From Solirubrobacter sp963724195 (GTDB taxonomy: Bacteria; Actinomycetota; Thermoleophilia; Solirubrobacterales; Solirubrobacteraceae): 64,000 nucleotides of DNA. Position numbers and translations under genes: made by a program. The DNA is taken from assembly GCA_963724195.1 (NCBI GenBank), contig CAVRTQ010000007.1, positions 62,001 through 126,000 on the forward strand, given 5' to 3'. Positions 17,002 through 25,327 of this stretch are shown piece after piece. Every line of letters starts with the position of its first letter. Positions within the stretch are counted from its first letter, which is position 1. The notes under the pieces are model-generated. The model had not been told where the DNA came from and did no database searches. It worked only from the letters and a program-made list of their open reading frames with translations.

Positions 17002-18336
17002 GTGCTCTTGTTCGCGCACGGGATCGTCGGCCGCGCCGACCTCCCGATCCCGGAGACGCTCTTTGCCGCCGCGGCCGCTTCCGTGCTCGTCGTGTCCTTC
17101 GTCGCGCTCGCGCTCGGCTGGTCGGAGCCGAAGCTGCGGGCGATGGAAGGCCGGCCCCTGTTCGGCATCCCGCGCCCCGTCGAGGTCGTGTGCGGCGCGC
17201 TCGGCGTCGCCGTCTTCTGCCTCGCCGTCTGGGCCGGCCTGTTCGGCACGGACACGCAGAGCCAGAACCTCGCCCCGACCGCGGTCTACGTCGGCTTCTG
17301 GGTCGGCATCCCGTGCCTGTCGCTGCTGTTCGGCGACGTGTTCCGGCTGTTCAGCCCGTGGCGGGCGCTCGGCCGCCTGACCGGCTGGGTCGCGGGTCGC
17401 TTCGGCGCGCTGCCGGAGCCGCTCGAGTACCCCGCGCGGGTCGGGCGGCTCCCGGCCGCGGCGTGGCTGTTCGCGTTCGCGATCTGCGAGTTGGCGTGGG
17501 CGCGGGGGACGCAGCCCGGGGCGCTCGCGATCCTGATGCTCGTCTACCTCGTCGTGATGCTCGTCGGGATGAGCCTCTACGGCGTGGAGCCGTGGGTGCG
17601 CAACGCGGACGCGTTCGGCGTGCTGTTCGGCCTGATCGGCTCGCTCTCACCGCTCGGCGACGGCCGCCTGCGGGTGCCGTTCTCCGCCGCCGCCCGGCTC
17701 GCGCCCGTGGTGGGGACGGCGTTGCTGCTGATGGTCGCCGTCGGCTCGACCGCGTTCGACGGGGCCAAGGAAGGCGCGCTGTTCAACGACATCGCCAAGG
17801 GCCTGCAGGACTTCTTCCGCGACCTCGGGCTGGGGATCGGGCTCTCGCTCGAGCTCGCGTTCGTGATCGGCTTGGCCGGCGCGGTGGCGATCGTCGCCGC
17901 CATCTACACGCTCGGCATGCGCGGGATGCGGCCGCCGGAGGGCACTTCGCGCCGCGAGCTCTCGCGCGCGTTCGCGCACACGCTGATCCCGATCGCCGCG
18001 GGCTACCTCGTCGCCCACTACTTCTCCTTGCTGGCGTACAACGGTCAGGACCTGTGGCGGTTGCTGAGTGACCCGCTCGGCGACGGCTCGGACTGGTTCG
18101 GCGGCGCCGGGCGCGACATCGACTACGGCGTCGTGAGCGCCACCGGCATCTGGTACGTGCAGGTCGGGGCGCTCGTCGTCGGCCACGTCGCGGCGCTCGT
18201 GCTCGCCCACGACCGGGCGCTCGAGCTCTACGGTTCCGCCCGCGCCGCGACCCGCTCGCAGGTTGTCATGCTGGGGTTGATGGTGGCGTTCACGTGTCTC
18301 GGGCTGTGGCTGTTGTCGGCGGCGCTGAACGCATGA
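17002..18336 (+). CDS. Polytopic membrane protein (family often labelled fenitrothion hydrolase)
   Basis: 444 residues with about 11-12 hydrophobic segments and no soluble catalytic domain. Conserved-looking stretches include LFAHGIVGRADLPIPE at the N-terminus and SLYGVEPWVRNADAFGVLFGLIGSLSP near the middle. Actinobacterial homologues are commonly labelled fenitrothion hydrolase; nothing in the sequence supports a hydrolase and I regard that name as unsafe. GTG start is supported by TAGACT upstream. It overlaps the next small gene by ATGA. Confidence 0.78.
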   Translation: MLLFAHGIVGRADLPIPETLFAAAAASVLVVSFVALALGWSEPKLRAMEGRPLFGIPRPVEVVCGALGVAVFCLAVWAGLFGTDTQSQNLAPTAVYVGFWVGIPCLSLLFGDVFRLFSPWRALGRLTGWVAGRFGALPEPLEYPARVGRLPAAAWLFAFAICELAWARGTQPGALAILMLVYLVVMLVGMSLYGVEPWVRNADAFGVLFGLIGSLSPLGDGRLRVPFSAAARLAPVVGTALLLMVAVGSTAFDGAKEGALFNDIAKGLQDFFRDLGLGIGLSLELAFVIGLAGAVAIVAAIYTLGMRGMRPPEGTSRRELSRAFAHTLIPIAAGYLVAHYFSLLAYNGQDLWRLLSDPLGDGSDWFGGAGRDIDYGVVSATGIWYVQVGALVVGHVAALVLAHDRALELYGSARAATRSQVVMLGLMVAFTCLGLWLLSAALNA

Positions 18337-18479
18337 CCCTGCTGTTCGCGCATCCCGGCCACTGGGCGGCGCAGCTCCTGTACCTCGCGCCCGTGCTGGC
18401 GATGATCGGTGCCCTGCTGTGGGCGCGTTTCCGCGGACCGTCCGGGATTTCTGACGTCGACGACGAAGAAGACGTTTAG
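18333..18479 (+). CDS. Small single-TM protein coupled to the preceding membrane gene
   Basis: 48 residues: MTLLFAHPGHWAAQ, then a TM segment LLYLAPVLAMIGALLW and an acidic tail SDVDDEEDV. Its ATG overlaps the upstream stop as ATGA, indicating translational coupling and a likely accessory role to the polytopic partner. Its N-terminal LLFAH echoes the partner's own N-terminus (MLLFAHG). No known family. Confidence 0.7.
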   Translation: MTLLFAHPGHWAAQLLYLAPVLAMIGALLWARFRGPSGISDVDDEEDV

Positions 18480-18512
18480 GGCGCTGGTCGCGCGGGAAGT
18501 CGCCCGGGCGAG

Positions 18513-18704
18513 ATGCTGGGTCAGCTCGAAGAGGTCTTCGTCCTCTGGAGCGCCGCGCGCGCTGAGGCCAACGAGGCGTATGACGCCTGGTGTGAGGTCC
18601 CGGGCGCCGAGGCGTACGCCGTGTATCGTGCGGCCGAGGACCGCTCGGACGCGGCGGAGACCGAACTCGCGAACCTGACAGCCGGCGCGCTCATCCTCGT
18701 CTGA
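18513..18704 (+). CDS. Small helical protein, paralogue A
   Basis: 63 residues, acidic and helical. The core EANEAYDAWCEVP is followed by AYAVYRAAEDRSDAAETEL. The same layout recurs in the gene at 18786 (EEASEALAAWRRSP then AYSAYRAAQDREDAAQDTL), so the two are tandem paralogues sharing the motif YRAA-X-DR-X-DAA. No known domain. The amphipathic periodicity suggests a helical hairpin. Confidence 0.6.
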   Translation: MLGQLEEVFVLWSAARAEANEAYDAWCEVPGAEAYAVYRAAEDRSDAAETELANLTAGALILV

Positions 18705-18785
18705 GGGTCCGAATCACAACCAGCTGGACCTTTCCTGCGTAGTTGCAGGTGTGTCCAATGGTCATTCGGGAATCCCCCTCACGCG

Positions 18786-19043
18786 ATGAGCACCAGCGAC
18801 CTGCGATCTCTCCTCGACGACGTGCCTGACACGCTCGAGATCGTGCTGCGTCGCGATCCCTCGTGGAGCCCCGACATGCAGGCCTGGCGCGACGCGGCCG
18901 AGGAAGCCTCCGAGGCGCTCGCCGCCTGGCGGCGCTCGCCGTCACGCGGCGCGTACAGCGCGTACCGCGCCGCGCAGGATCGCGAGGACGCGGCGCAGGA
19001 CACGCTCGTTCAGACCCAGACGTCGCGCACCAGCGTCTCGTAG
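18786..19043 (+). CDS. Small helical protein, paralogue B
   Basis: 85 residues with an N-terminal extension (MSTSDLRSLLDDVPDTLEIV) relative to paralogue A and the shared YRAAQDREDAA motif. The last 34 bp overlap the convergent helicase gene. Function unknown. Confidence 0.6.
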   Translation: MSTSDLRSLLDDVPDTLEIVLRRDPSWSPDMQAWRDAAEEASEALAAWRRSPSRGAYSAYRAAQDREDAAQDTLVQTQTSRTSVS

Positions 19044-21904
19044 CCGCCGTCGGCTGAGGCCGCCTCCGCACGGGCTTCGTGGCCTGCCTCGCTGCGCTGC
19101 GTGAACACGAGCTTTCCCGGGCCCATGGATCGCCGGAACGCACGGGCGAACGCCTCAGCGCGTTGCTTGTTACGGGCGAGATCGGCAGGCACGGGATGCA
19201 ATCGCTCGTCGAACGGCGGACGGCGCATGAGCACGCGCCCGAGCAGCCCGAGCGCGCCGCGGCGCGGGTCGGCGAGCGGACGCGAGACGAGGTAGCGCGG
19301 GTTGTCGGAGATGCTGACCAGCTCGTCCAGGGCGGTCGCGAACCGCTTCGCCTCCACGGCGGTGGCCTTGGCCAGCTCACAGCGCAGGTAGCCCGAGCTG
19401 CGCGGCTCGATCGTGAGGCTCGACGCGGCCTCCGGGCTCAGCTCGTCCAGCTCCCGGTAGGCCTCGATCACCGCGCGGGCGGACGCGTCCAGCGGGAGCA
19501 CGAGCGGGAGCCGCTGCTTGGCCGCGGCGAGCCGGACGGCGGCCCAGGCCAGGCCGGCGGGCACGAGCGCGAGGCCGGCGAGCAGCGGCGGGGCGCTCGC
19601 CGCGACGCCGAGCACGCCGAACGCGGCGCCACCGCCGAGGCCGGTGCCGATCGGGACCCGCTGGGAGAGATGCAGCGTGCGTCCGGCCTTGGTCGCGCGC
19701 GGCGGCGCCGTGGCCGCGGGAGACCGGCTGCGCACCAGCAGGGTGGGGAGCTCCACGCCCCGGTAAGGCGTCCCGATCTGCCACAGCTCGCGGGCGCCGT
19801 CGCGGTCGGCCGCGCGCGCGAGCAGCTCGCGGTTGAGGTCGCGGAAGCGCTCGACGGGCGGCGGTCCGAACGGGCCGAGCTCCGGGTGCACGTGCGAGGG
19901 GCCCGCCTCCACCTGGCCGTCCTCGGCGGGCGCGAACAGGTTCAGGTGCTTGCGGACGAAGCGCTCGTAGTCCGCGTTGCCGCGCACGAGGTCGGGCGCG
20001 ACGCAGACGATGTCCCAGTTCGACGCGACCTTCAGCGGATCGTGGCGATCCAGCCGCAGCGAGCGGCCGCGCATCTGCTGGACGGAGACGCCGGTGGTGG
20101 CGATCGTCATGTCGATCAGCACGTTCAGCGGCGGGCAGTTCCAGCCCTCGCCGAGCAGCGCGCGGGTCCCGACGAGCAGTTGCGTCGTGCCCTCCACGAA
20201 CAGGCGCGTCGCCAGCTCCACCCACGCGCGGGGCATCCACTCGGCGCCCTGAGACTCGAGCGAGATGAGCAGGCCGTCGGGCTCGGCGTCCCATTCGGCG
20301 AGGTTGAAGTGGCCCTCGGCGGAGGCCTTGAGCGCTTCGAGCAGGACGTCGGCGTCGTTGGGGTGACAGCGCAGGCCGCGTCCGCTCACCAGCAACGGGC
20401 GCAGCGGGGCGACGCGGTCGTCGGCGGCCAGCGCGAGCAGCACGTGGCGGGCGGTGCCGGCGGCGGGGTCCAGGACGCCGGTGAGCGCGTCGTCGGGGCG
20501 CTGGGCGGCGAGCTCGGCGTCGCACAGGACGAGCCCGCGGAGGGCTTCGCCGCGGTGCTCGAGCTCGTGGGCGACGACGTCCACGAGCCCGAGCGCCTTG
20601 GCCTGCGAGCCGGTCAGCAGCCGGTCGACCTCGGACGTGCCGCGGCGGATGCCCTTGCGGGTGAGGTTGAACCCCAGCTCGCGCAGCGCGGCCGCGATCG
20701 CCTCGTAGCGGTCGGCGGCCTCGCGCGACGGATCGCCGGCGAGCCTGCGCAGCGCATAGTCCTCCAGCAGCACGAGCCAGTCGTCGAGGTCGGGCTGGCG
20801 GCGGTACTGCTCGCCGCGGGGCGCGCCGGGCGGGATCCGCAGGTCGGCCGAGAGCAGGAAGCGGATGCCGGCGCGGGCGAGCTTCGGGCTGCGCTTCTGG
20901 AACTCGGGCCAGCTCAGCTCCGTCTCGTCCTCGGCGGAGCGCCGGCGGTCGTGCAGGCGGCCGATCACCCACTCGGGGAAGTCGCCGTCGTGGAGGTTCG
21001 TGACCAGCTCGCGGAAGCGCGTGTCGTGCTCGGCGAGCCAGTCGCGTTCGACGGCCAGCGGCTCGGTGAGCAGCGCGAGCTCCTGGTAGGGCGCGAGGTG
21101 ACCGTCGCGGACGACGGCCGGGGTGGGCACGGTGAAGTCGACGGGGCCGAGCAGCGCGTCGTAGAGCTCGGCCTCGGCTTCGGGGAGGCTGACCGGCGGC
21201 GTGGCGGTGAGGCCGATCACGTGCGCGTCCGCAGGCAGCTCCTGCAGCACGGCGCGAACCACGTAGCCCCAGAGGCTCGCCAGGTGGTGGCACTCGTCGA
21301 GCAGGACGACGCCGACGCCCATCTTCGCGAGCTGCTGCACCCGCGCGCGGGCGGTCTCGCTGAGCAGGTCCCGGAGCTCCACACCGGCGTGCTCGCCGCG
21401 CGCGACCTCCCGCTTGAGGGCGGCGCTGATGCGTGAGAGCTCGCGGGCGCGGCGGTTGGCGGCCTCGCCCTCGAAGGTCTCGCCCTCCCGCAGCGCCTCC
21501 TCCGGCGTCATGCCCGTGGCGGCGGCGCGTTCGTCCGCCCAGCGCGACTGCGCGAGCCGGCCGAGCAGGATCTCCGGGTCCTCCAGCTGGCACAGCGCCT
21601 GGTACGAGAGGCACGCGATCGGCTTGAGCGGATCCGCGCCGGCGATCTCGTTCGGGCGGTCGGTGAACGAGCCCACCGCGCGCGGCCACTGCTGCTGGAT
21701 GCCCTGGTTGGGCGCCAGCACGAGCGCCCGTTTGCCGACCCGGCGGATCAGCTCCACACCGAGCAGCGTCTTGCCGCTGCCGGGCGGCGCGACGATGTGC
21801 GTGCGCGTGCTGCCGTGCTGACGGTCCTTCTCGAACGCGGCCAGCGCGGCGCGCTGATACGGCCGCCACTCCCCGAAGAACTGCAACTCGCGGAAGCGGC
21901 TCAC
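19010..21904 (-). CDS. SF2 DEAD/DEAH-type helicase with an internal membrane hairpin
   Basis: 964 residues. Helicase motifs: Walker A GSGKT (42-46), DECH box (203-206), TATP motif III (233-236), GTRALLGEGWNCP (579-591) and QQMRGRSLR (609-617, motif VI). A large insertion of about 300 residues separates the two RecA lobes. After the helicase core a Gly/Ala/Leu-rich stretch at about 752-795 looks like a two-TM hairpin, followed by about 170 more residues of unknown fold. The GTG start overlaps the SCO1 stop (GTGA). DNA or RNA substrate unknown; membrane attachment would be unusual for SF2 enzymes. Confidence 0.85.
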   Translation of the reverse strand: MSRFRELQFFGEWRPYQRAALAAFEKDRQHGSTRTHIVAPPGSGKTLLGVELIRRVGKRALVLAPNQGIQQQWPRAVGSFTDRPNEIAGADPLKPIACLSYQALCQLEDPEILLGRLAQSRWADERAAATGMTPEEALREGETFEGEAANRRARELSRISAALKREVARGEHAGVELRDLLSETARARVQQLAKMGVGVVLLDECHHLASLWGYVVRAVLQELPADAHVIGLTATPPVSLPEAEAELYDALLGPVDFTVPTPAVVRDGHLAPYQELALLTEPLAVERDWLAEHDTRFRELVTNLHDGDFPEWVIGRLHDRRRSAEDETELSWPEFQKRSPKLARAGIRFLLSADLRIPPGAPRGEQYRRQPDLDDWLVLLEDYALRRLAGDPSREAADRYEAIAAALRELGFNLTRKGIRRGTSEVDRLLTGSQAKALGLVDVVAHELEHRGEALRGLVLCDAELAAQRPDDALTGVLDPAAGTARHVLLALAADDRVAPLRPLLVSGRGLRCHPNDADVLLEALKASAEGHFNLAEWDAEPDGLLISLESQGAEWMPRAWVELATRLFVEGTTQLLVGTRALLGEGWNCPPLNVLIDMTIATTGVSVQQMRGRSLRLDRHDPLKVASNWDIVCVAPDLVRGNADYERFVRKHLNLFAPAEDGQVEAGPSHVHPELGPFGPPPVERFRDLNRELLARAADRDGARELWQIGTPYRGVELPTLLVRSRSPAATAPPRATKAGRTLHLSQRVPIGTGLGGGAAFGVLGVAASAPPLLAGLALVPAGLAWAAVRLAAAKQRLPLVLPLDASARAVIEAYRELDELSPEAASSLTIEPRSSGYLRCELAKATAVEAKRFATALDELVSISDNPRYLVSRPLADPRRGALGLLGRVLMRRPPFDERLHPVPADLARNKQRAEAFARAFRRSMGPGKLVFTQRSEAGHEARAEAASADGGYETLVRDVWV

Positions 21905-22510
21905 AGTCGTCCGAGATCGTGGGCGAGGGCCTCCTGCGTCATGTGGTCAAAGGGGAAGCCGATCCGTTGCGTGCCGCCGGCATCGGCGAGGATCGTGTGC
22001 GCGGAGTGTTCCAGGTTCTTCCTGCTGAGGCTGGATCGCGAACGCCTCCCACACCGGCGCGAGCTCCTCGCGCGTGCCCATGAGGAACTCCATCCGGCCC
22101 GTCATGCCCTGCTTGAGCAGGAACGAGGCGGCCCGTTTGCGCGTGTCGTTGGCGGGATCGACGGAGATGCCGACGACCTTCACGTCCTCGCGGTCGAGGT
22201 CGTCGAGCGCGCCCTTGATCGTCTGCACCTGGGCCGGGCACACGTCCTCGCACGTCGAGTACACGAACGCGTAGACGATCGGCTGGCCTTTGAGGTCGGT
22301 GGACTTGACCTGCTTGCCGTCCTGGTCGGTGAGCGTGAAGTCGGGCACGGGCTGGCCGGGCGGGCGGATCGCGCCCGCCCACCCGTCGGCGCTCAGCTCG
22401 AGCCCGGTCGGGCCGTCATCCCCGCGCGAGGCGAGCGTCGCGCCGATGACGGCGGCGACGGCGCACAGCGAGAACGCGACGAGCACGAGGCGGAGGCGAG
22501 CCGGAAACAC
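21901..22510 (-). CDS. SCO1/SenC family copper-binding protein, frameshifted
   Basis: Membrane-anchored thioredoxin-fold protein used in cytochrome oxidase CuA assembly. N-terminal TM (about 6-28), then PDFTLTDQDGKQV, the metal site STCEDVCP (CXXXC) and VVGISVDPANDT. The frame breaks near 22030; removing one G (CAG-G-AAG) continues as QKNLEHSAHTILADAGGTQR with the metal-binding histidine and ends at TGA 21901-21903. That TGA overlaps the helicase GTG start. About 202 residues after repair, typical for the family. No oxidase genes nearby. Confidence 0.85.
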
Positions 22511-22534
22511 CGCCCCAAGGCTAGCCCCGCGGCG

Positions 22535-23173
22535 TCACGCGTACTCGTAGCGGCGGCGCGGCCAGTTCGGGTGCTCGCCGCCGCGGCCCAGCGGTGTGCG
22601 GTCGAGCAGCTGCCAGACGGTGTTCAGGACGTCGGTGCCGCGATCGAAGGTCGAGTACGTGTGGAAGACGGCGTCGCCTTCGCGGGCGAAGGAGCTCAGC
22701 CCGTGCATCTCGACCCCTTCGGGATACGGCGCTCCGGCCGCCGCGCCGAGATCCTCGTTGAACGTCGTCCGCCCGCACGAGACCCAGTCGAAGCTCCAGC
22801 CCATGCGCGCCTTGTAGGCCTCGATCGCGGCGACGGGCGCGCGGGAGATGGCCACGAACCCGACGTCCCGGTGGGGGAGGTGCTCGACGGCGCGGTCGAA
22901 CGTGTCCCCCGTGTACGTGCAGCCCGGGCACGCCGCCTCCCAGTCCGGGCCCATCATCAGGTGGTAGACGAGCAGCTGCTCGTGCTCGCCGAACAGCTCG
23001 GGGAACGTGCGCTCGCCCTCGGTCGAGTCGAACACGTACGGCTCGGTCACCTCCACCCACGGCAGCTCCTGCCGCGCGCGGGCGAGCGCGTCGCTCGCGC
23101 GGGTCAGCTCCTTCTCGCGGTGCAGCAGGTCCTGGCGGGCGGCGAGCCATTCCTCGCGGGTTCCGGTCTTCAT
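22535..23173 (-). CDS. DUF899 family thioredoxin-like protein
   Basis: 212 residues with the DUF899 layout: REEWLAARQDLLHREKELTR at the N-terminus, LVYHLMMGPDWEAACPGCTYTGDTFD (about 68-93, CPGC in the thioredoxin position) and the C-terminal HTYSTFDRGTD. Family of predicted disulfide oxidoreductases with no established substrate. Complete length. Confidence 0.85.
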   Translation of the reverse strand: MKTGTREEWLAARQDLLHREKELTRASDALARARQELPWVEVTEPYVFDSTEGERTFPELFGEHEQLLVYHLMMGPDWEAACPGCTYTGDTFDRAVEHLPHRDVGFVAISRAPVAAIEAYKARMGWSFDWVSCGRTTFNEDLGAAAGAPYPEGVEMHGLSSFAREGDAVFHTYSTFDRGTDVLNTVWQLLDRTPLGRGGEHPNWPRRRYEYA

Positions 23174-23231
23174 GCGCCGCTTTGACCGCGCTCGCGGCGG
23201 AGATTCATCGCGTGGAGTTCAGTTTCTTGAG

Positions 23232-23560
23232 GCGCTGCGCTCGTGGCCGTGTCCGGAACGGCTCACCGAGGGAGGGGGAGCTCGGTCGCGGTGGATTGGG
23301 CCGACCTCGTCCGATCGGACACGGCTCGATCACGACCGCGCTCCGCACAAAGGGGGTATGCCCGCTGAGTTGCCCTATGCGCAACTGAGCGGGCATACCC
23401 CTCTCCGCGCCGTGTTCGTTTCGCGAAATCCGCAGGAGGCCGGCGAGAGGCAAGGCGGATTCCCACGCCACGCGGAACCCAAGCGGCGAGATTGGAGTCT
23501 CGGCAGCGAAACGCCGCTCCTATTCCCCTCGATGAGCTGTTCTCAACCCAGGCGCGCACC
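23232..23560. repeat. Inverted-repeat element, copy 1 (variable palindromic core)
   Basis: About 330-bp noncoding element filling most of the 467-bp gap between DUF899 and the response regulator. Ends are imperfect inverted repeats (23232-23282 and 23509-23560). The centre is a 21-bp stem (23353-23373 with 23381-23401, one mismatch, 7-nt loop). The reverse complement is colinear with the element at 62531-63025 across both ends and the flanks of the central stem (for example CCTCCTGCGGAT, AAACGAACACG, AGCGCGGTCG-GATCGAGCC). The central stem sequence itself is completely different between copies. Confidence 0.8.
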
Positions 23561-23640
23561 CAACTCACACAAGCGCGAGACTGGCTCGGACGAAACCCGA
23601 ACCACGCGTCTCGCGACGCCCGGCGCGCAAAGGAGTGGTG

Positions 23641-24273
23641 TCAGGCTTCGGTGAGACCGCGGCGAATGGCGTAGCGGACGAGTTCGACGCGGTCGCGCAT
23701 GCCGAGCTTGCGCAGCAGGTTCGCGCGGTGGGACTCGACGGTCTTCTCGGCGAGGTGCAGCGTCTCGGCGATCTGCTTGTTGGTGAAGGCTTCGGAGATC
23801 AGCTTCAGCACTTCCTGCTCGCGCGGGGTCAACGGCTCCTCGGGGCCGCTCGACGAGTCGCTCATCCACTCGCGGACGATCGTGCGCTCGACGGCGTTGG
23901 TGAGGAACGCGTCGCCGCGGGACACCGCGCGGATGGCGTTCAGCAGGGCCTGGTCGACTTCGCGCTTGAGCACGTACCCGGAGGCGCCGGCCTTCAGGGC
24001 GTCGAAGACGTAGCGCTCGTCGTCGTGCATGGAGAGCGCGAGGACCTGCGTCTCGGGCAGGTGCGCGCGGATCTGCCGCGCGGCCTGCAGGCCGGTCATG
24101 CGGGGCATGGAGACGTCCAACACGCACAGGTCGGGCTTGGTGCGCAGCGCTTCCTCGAAGGCTTCGACACCGTCGCCGGCTTCAGCGACCACCTCCATGT
24201 CGGGTTGGCGGTCGATCAGCAGCTTCATGCCGCCCCGGACGATGCCGTGGTCGTCGGCGATCAGGATCCTCAT
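23641..24273 (-). CDS. NarL/FixJ-type response regulator
   Basis: 210 residues. Receiver domain with acidic pair ADDH (residues 6-9) and phospho-acceptor D53 in VLDVSMPRM. A LuxR-type HTH follows, with LTPREQEVLKLISEAFTNKQIAETLHLAEKTVESHRANLLRKLGM (about 148-192). Its ATG overlaps the kinase stop (ATGA), so it is the second gene of a two-component operon. Targets are not evident. Confidence 0.95.
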   Translation of the reverse strand: MRILIADDHGIVRGGMKLLIDRQPDMEVVAEAGDGVEAFEEALRTKPDLCVLDVSMPRMTGLQAARQIRAHLPETQVLALSMHDDERYVFDALKAGASGYVLKREVDQALLNAIRAVSRGDAFLTNAVERTIVREWMSDSSSGPEEPLTPREQEVLKLISEAFTNKQIAETLHLAEKTVESHRANLLRKLGMRDRVELVRYAIRRGLTEA

Positions 24274-25217
24274 GAGGCCCCCATGGTCAGTTCGATGGTT
24301 GTGCCCTCGCCGGGCGCGGAGAAGACGTTCAACCGCCCGCCGACGAGCAATGCGCGTTCGCGCATGCCGGACACGCCAAGGCGGCCGCCGGACTTGGTCT
24401 TCGGTGCAAAGCCGCAGCCGTCGTCACGCACCCGCAAGGTGGTGCGGCCGACGCTGGAGAGCTCGACGCGGACGGCGGAAGCGCCCGAGTGCTGGACGAC
24501 GTTGGACAGCGACTCCTGCGCGACGCGGTAGAGCACGAGCTGCTCCTCGTCGGACAGCTCGGGCGTGTCGCCGTGCCGGTGGAAGGTGGTGCGGATGCCG
24601 GTGCGCTCGCCGAAGTTCGCCACCTGGGAGGCGAGCGCGGGGACGAGGCCGTGGTCATCGAGGGCCGTGGGGCGGAGGGTGCGCGCGAGGGTCAGCAGCT
24701 CCTCCATCGCCTGGGTCGCGAGCGTCTGGATCTCCTTGAGCTCGGAGCGCAGCCCGGGCGGGACGTCGAGCGCGGCGGCCTGGAGCCGGAGCAGGATCGC
24801 GGTGAGGGCCTGGTTGACTTCGTCGTGCAGGTCCTGGGCGATGCGGGCGCGCTCCTCTTCCTGGGCGCGGATGACGGCGCGGCCGCCCTCGATGCGCTCC
24901 TGCTCGATGCGGGCGAGCATCTTGTTGAAGCCGGCGGTCAGGCGCTCGACCTCGTACGGCGCCCGCGCGGGGGCGTGGGCGCGCTGGCCGGGCGCGCTCA
25001 GGTCGACGCGCTCCATCGTCGCCAGCAGCGCCTCGAGCGGCACGAGCCGGCGCTTGAGCAGCAGGGTGTTGACGAGCACGGCGCTGACGACGGCGACGCC
25101 GACGAGCAGCGCCCCGCGAACGTCGTCCGCGTCCAGCAGCGTGGAGATCAGCGCCGTGACCGCGACGAGCACCGCGTTGACGGCGAGGACCTGGTTCAAG
25201 AGGGAACGAGTGCGCAC
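24270..25217 (-). CDS. NarL-family sensor histidine kinase (HisKA_3)
   Basis: About 315 residues from the GTG at 25217. Two adjacent TM helices (about 8-28 and 35-55) have almost no external loop, so the stimulus is probably membrane-derived. A linker leads to the HisKA_3 dimerisation helix ERARIAQDLHDEVNQALTA with H131. The ATPase domain has LSNVVQHSGAS (N box), RVRDDGCGF and LGVSGMRERALLVGG. The start is chosen at VRTRSLLNQV just before TM1. It is divergent from moeZ (110 bp). Confidence 0.9.
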   Translation of the reverse strand: MRTRSLLNQVLAVNAVLVAVTALISTLLDADDVRGALLVGVAVVSAVLVNTLLLKRRLVPLEALLATMERVDLSAPGQRAHAPARAPYEVERLTAGFNKMLARIEQERIEGGRAVIRAQEEERARIAQDLHDEVNQALTAILLRLQAAALDVPPGLRSELKEIQTLATQAMEELLTLARTLRPTALDDHGLVPALASQVANFGERTGIRTTFHRHGDTPELSDEEQLVLYRVAQESLSNVVQHSGASAVRVELSSVGRTTLRVRDDGCGFAPKTKSGGRLGVSGMRERALLVGGRLNVFSAPGEGTTIELTMGAS

Positions 25218-25327
25218 TGTCCGGTTCTCATCGGCAATCGCGCCCCGGGTCGTTACCCCATCCCGCCTTCGCGCGGCGCTATCCTTTTTGAAGCCTTGAA
25301 TCCCGATCCGAATTCTCGAGGACGCGC

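Noticed and set aside
17002..18336. Assignment as fenit­rothion hydrolase enzyme
   Set aside because: The protein is almost entirely transmembrane with no catalytic motif; the common database label is not supported by sequence.
19079..21436. 785-residue open frame on the plus strand
   Set aside because: It lies wholly antisense to the helicase, has Arg/Gly/Ala-rich low-complexity translation and no domain; it is a shadow of high-GC codon bias.
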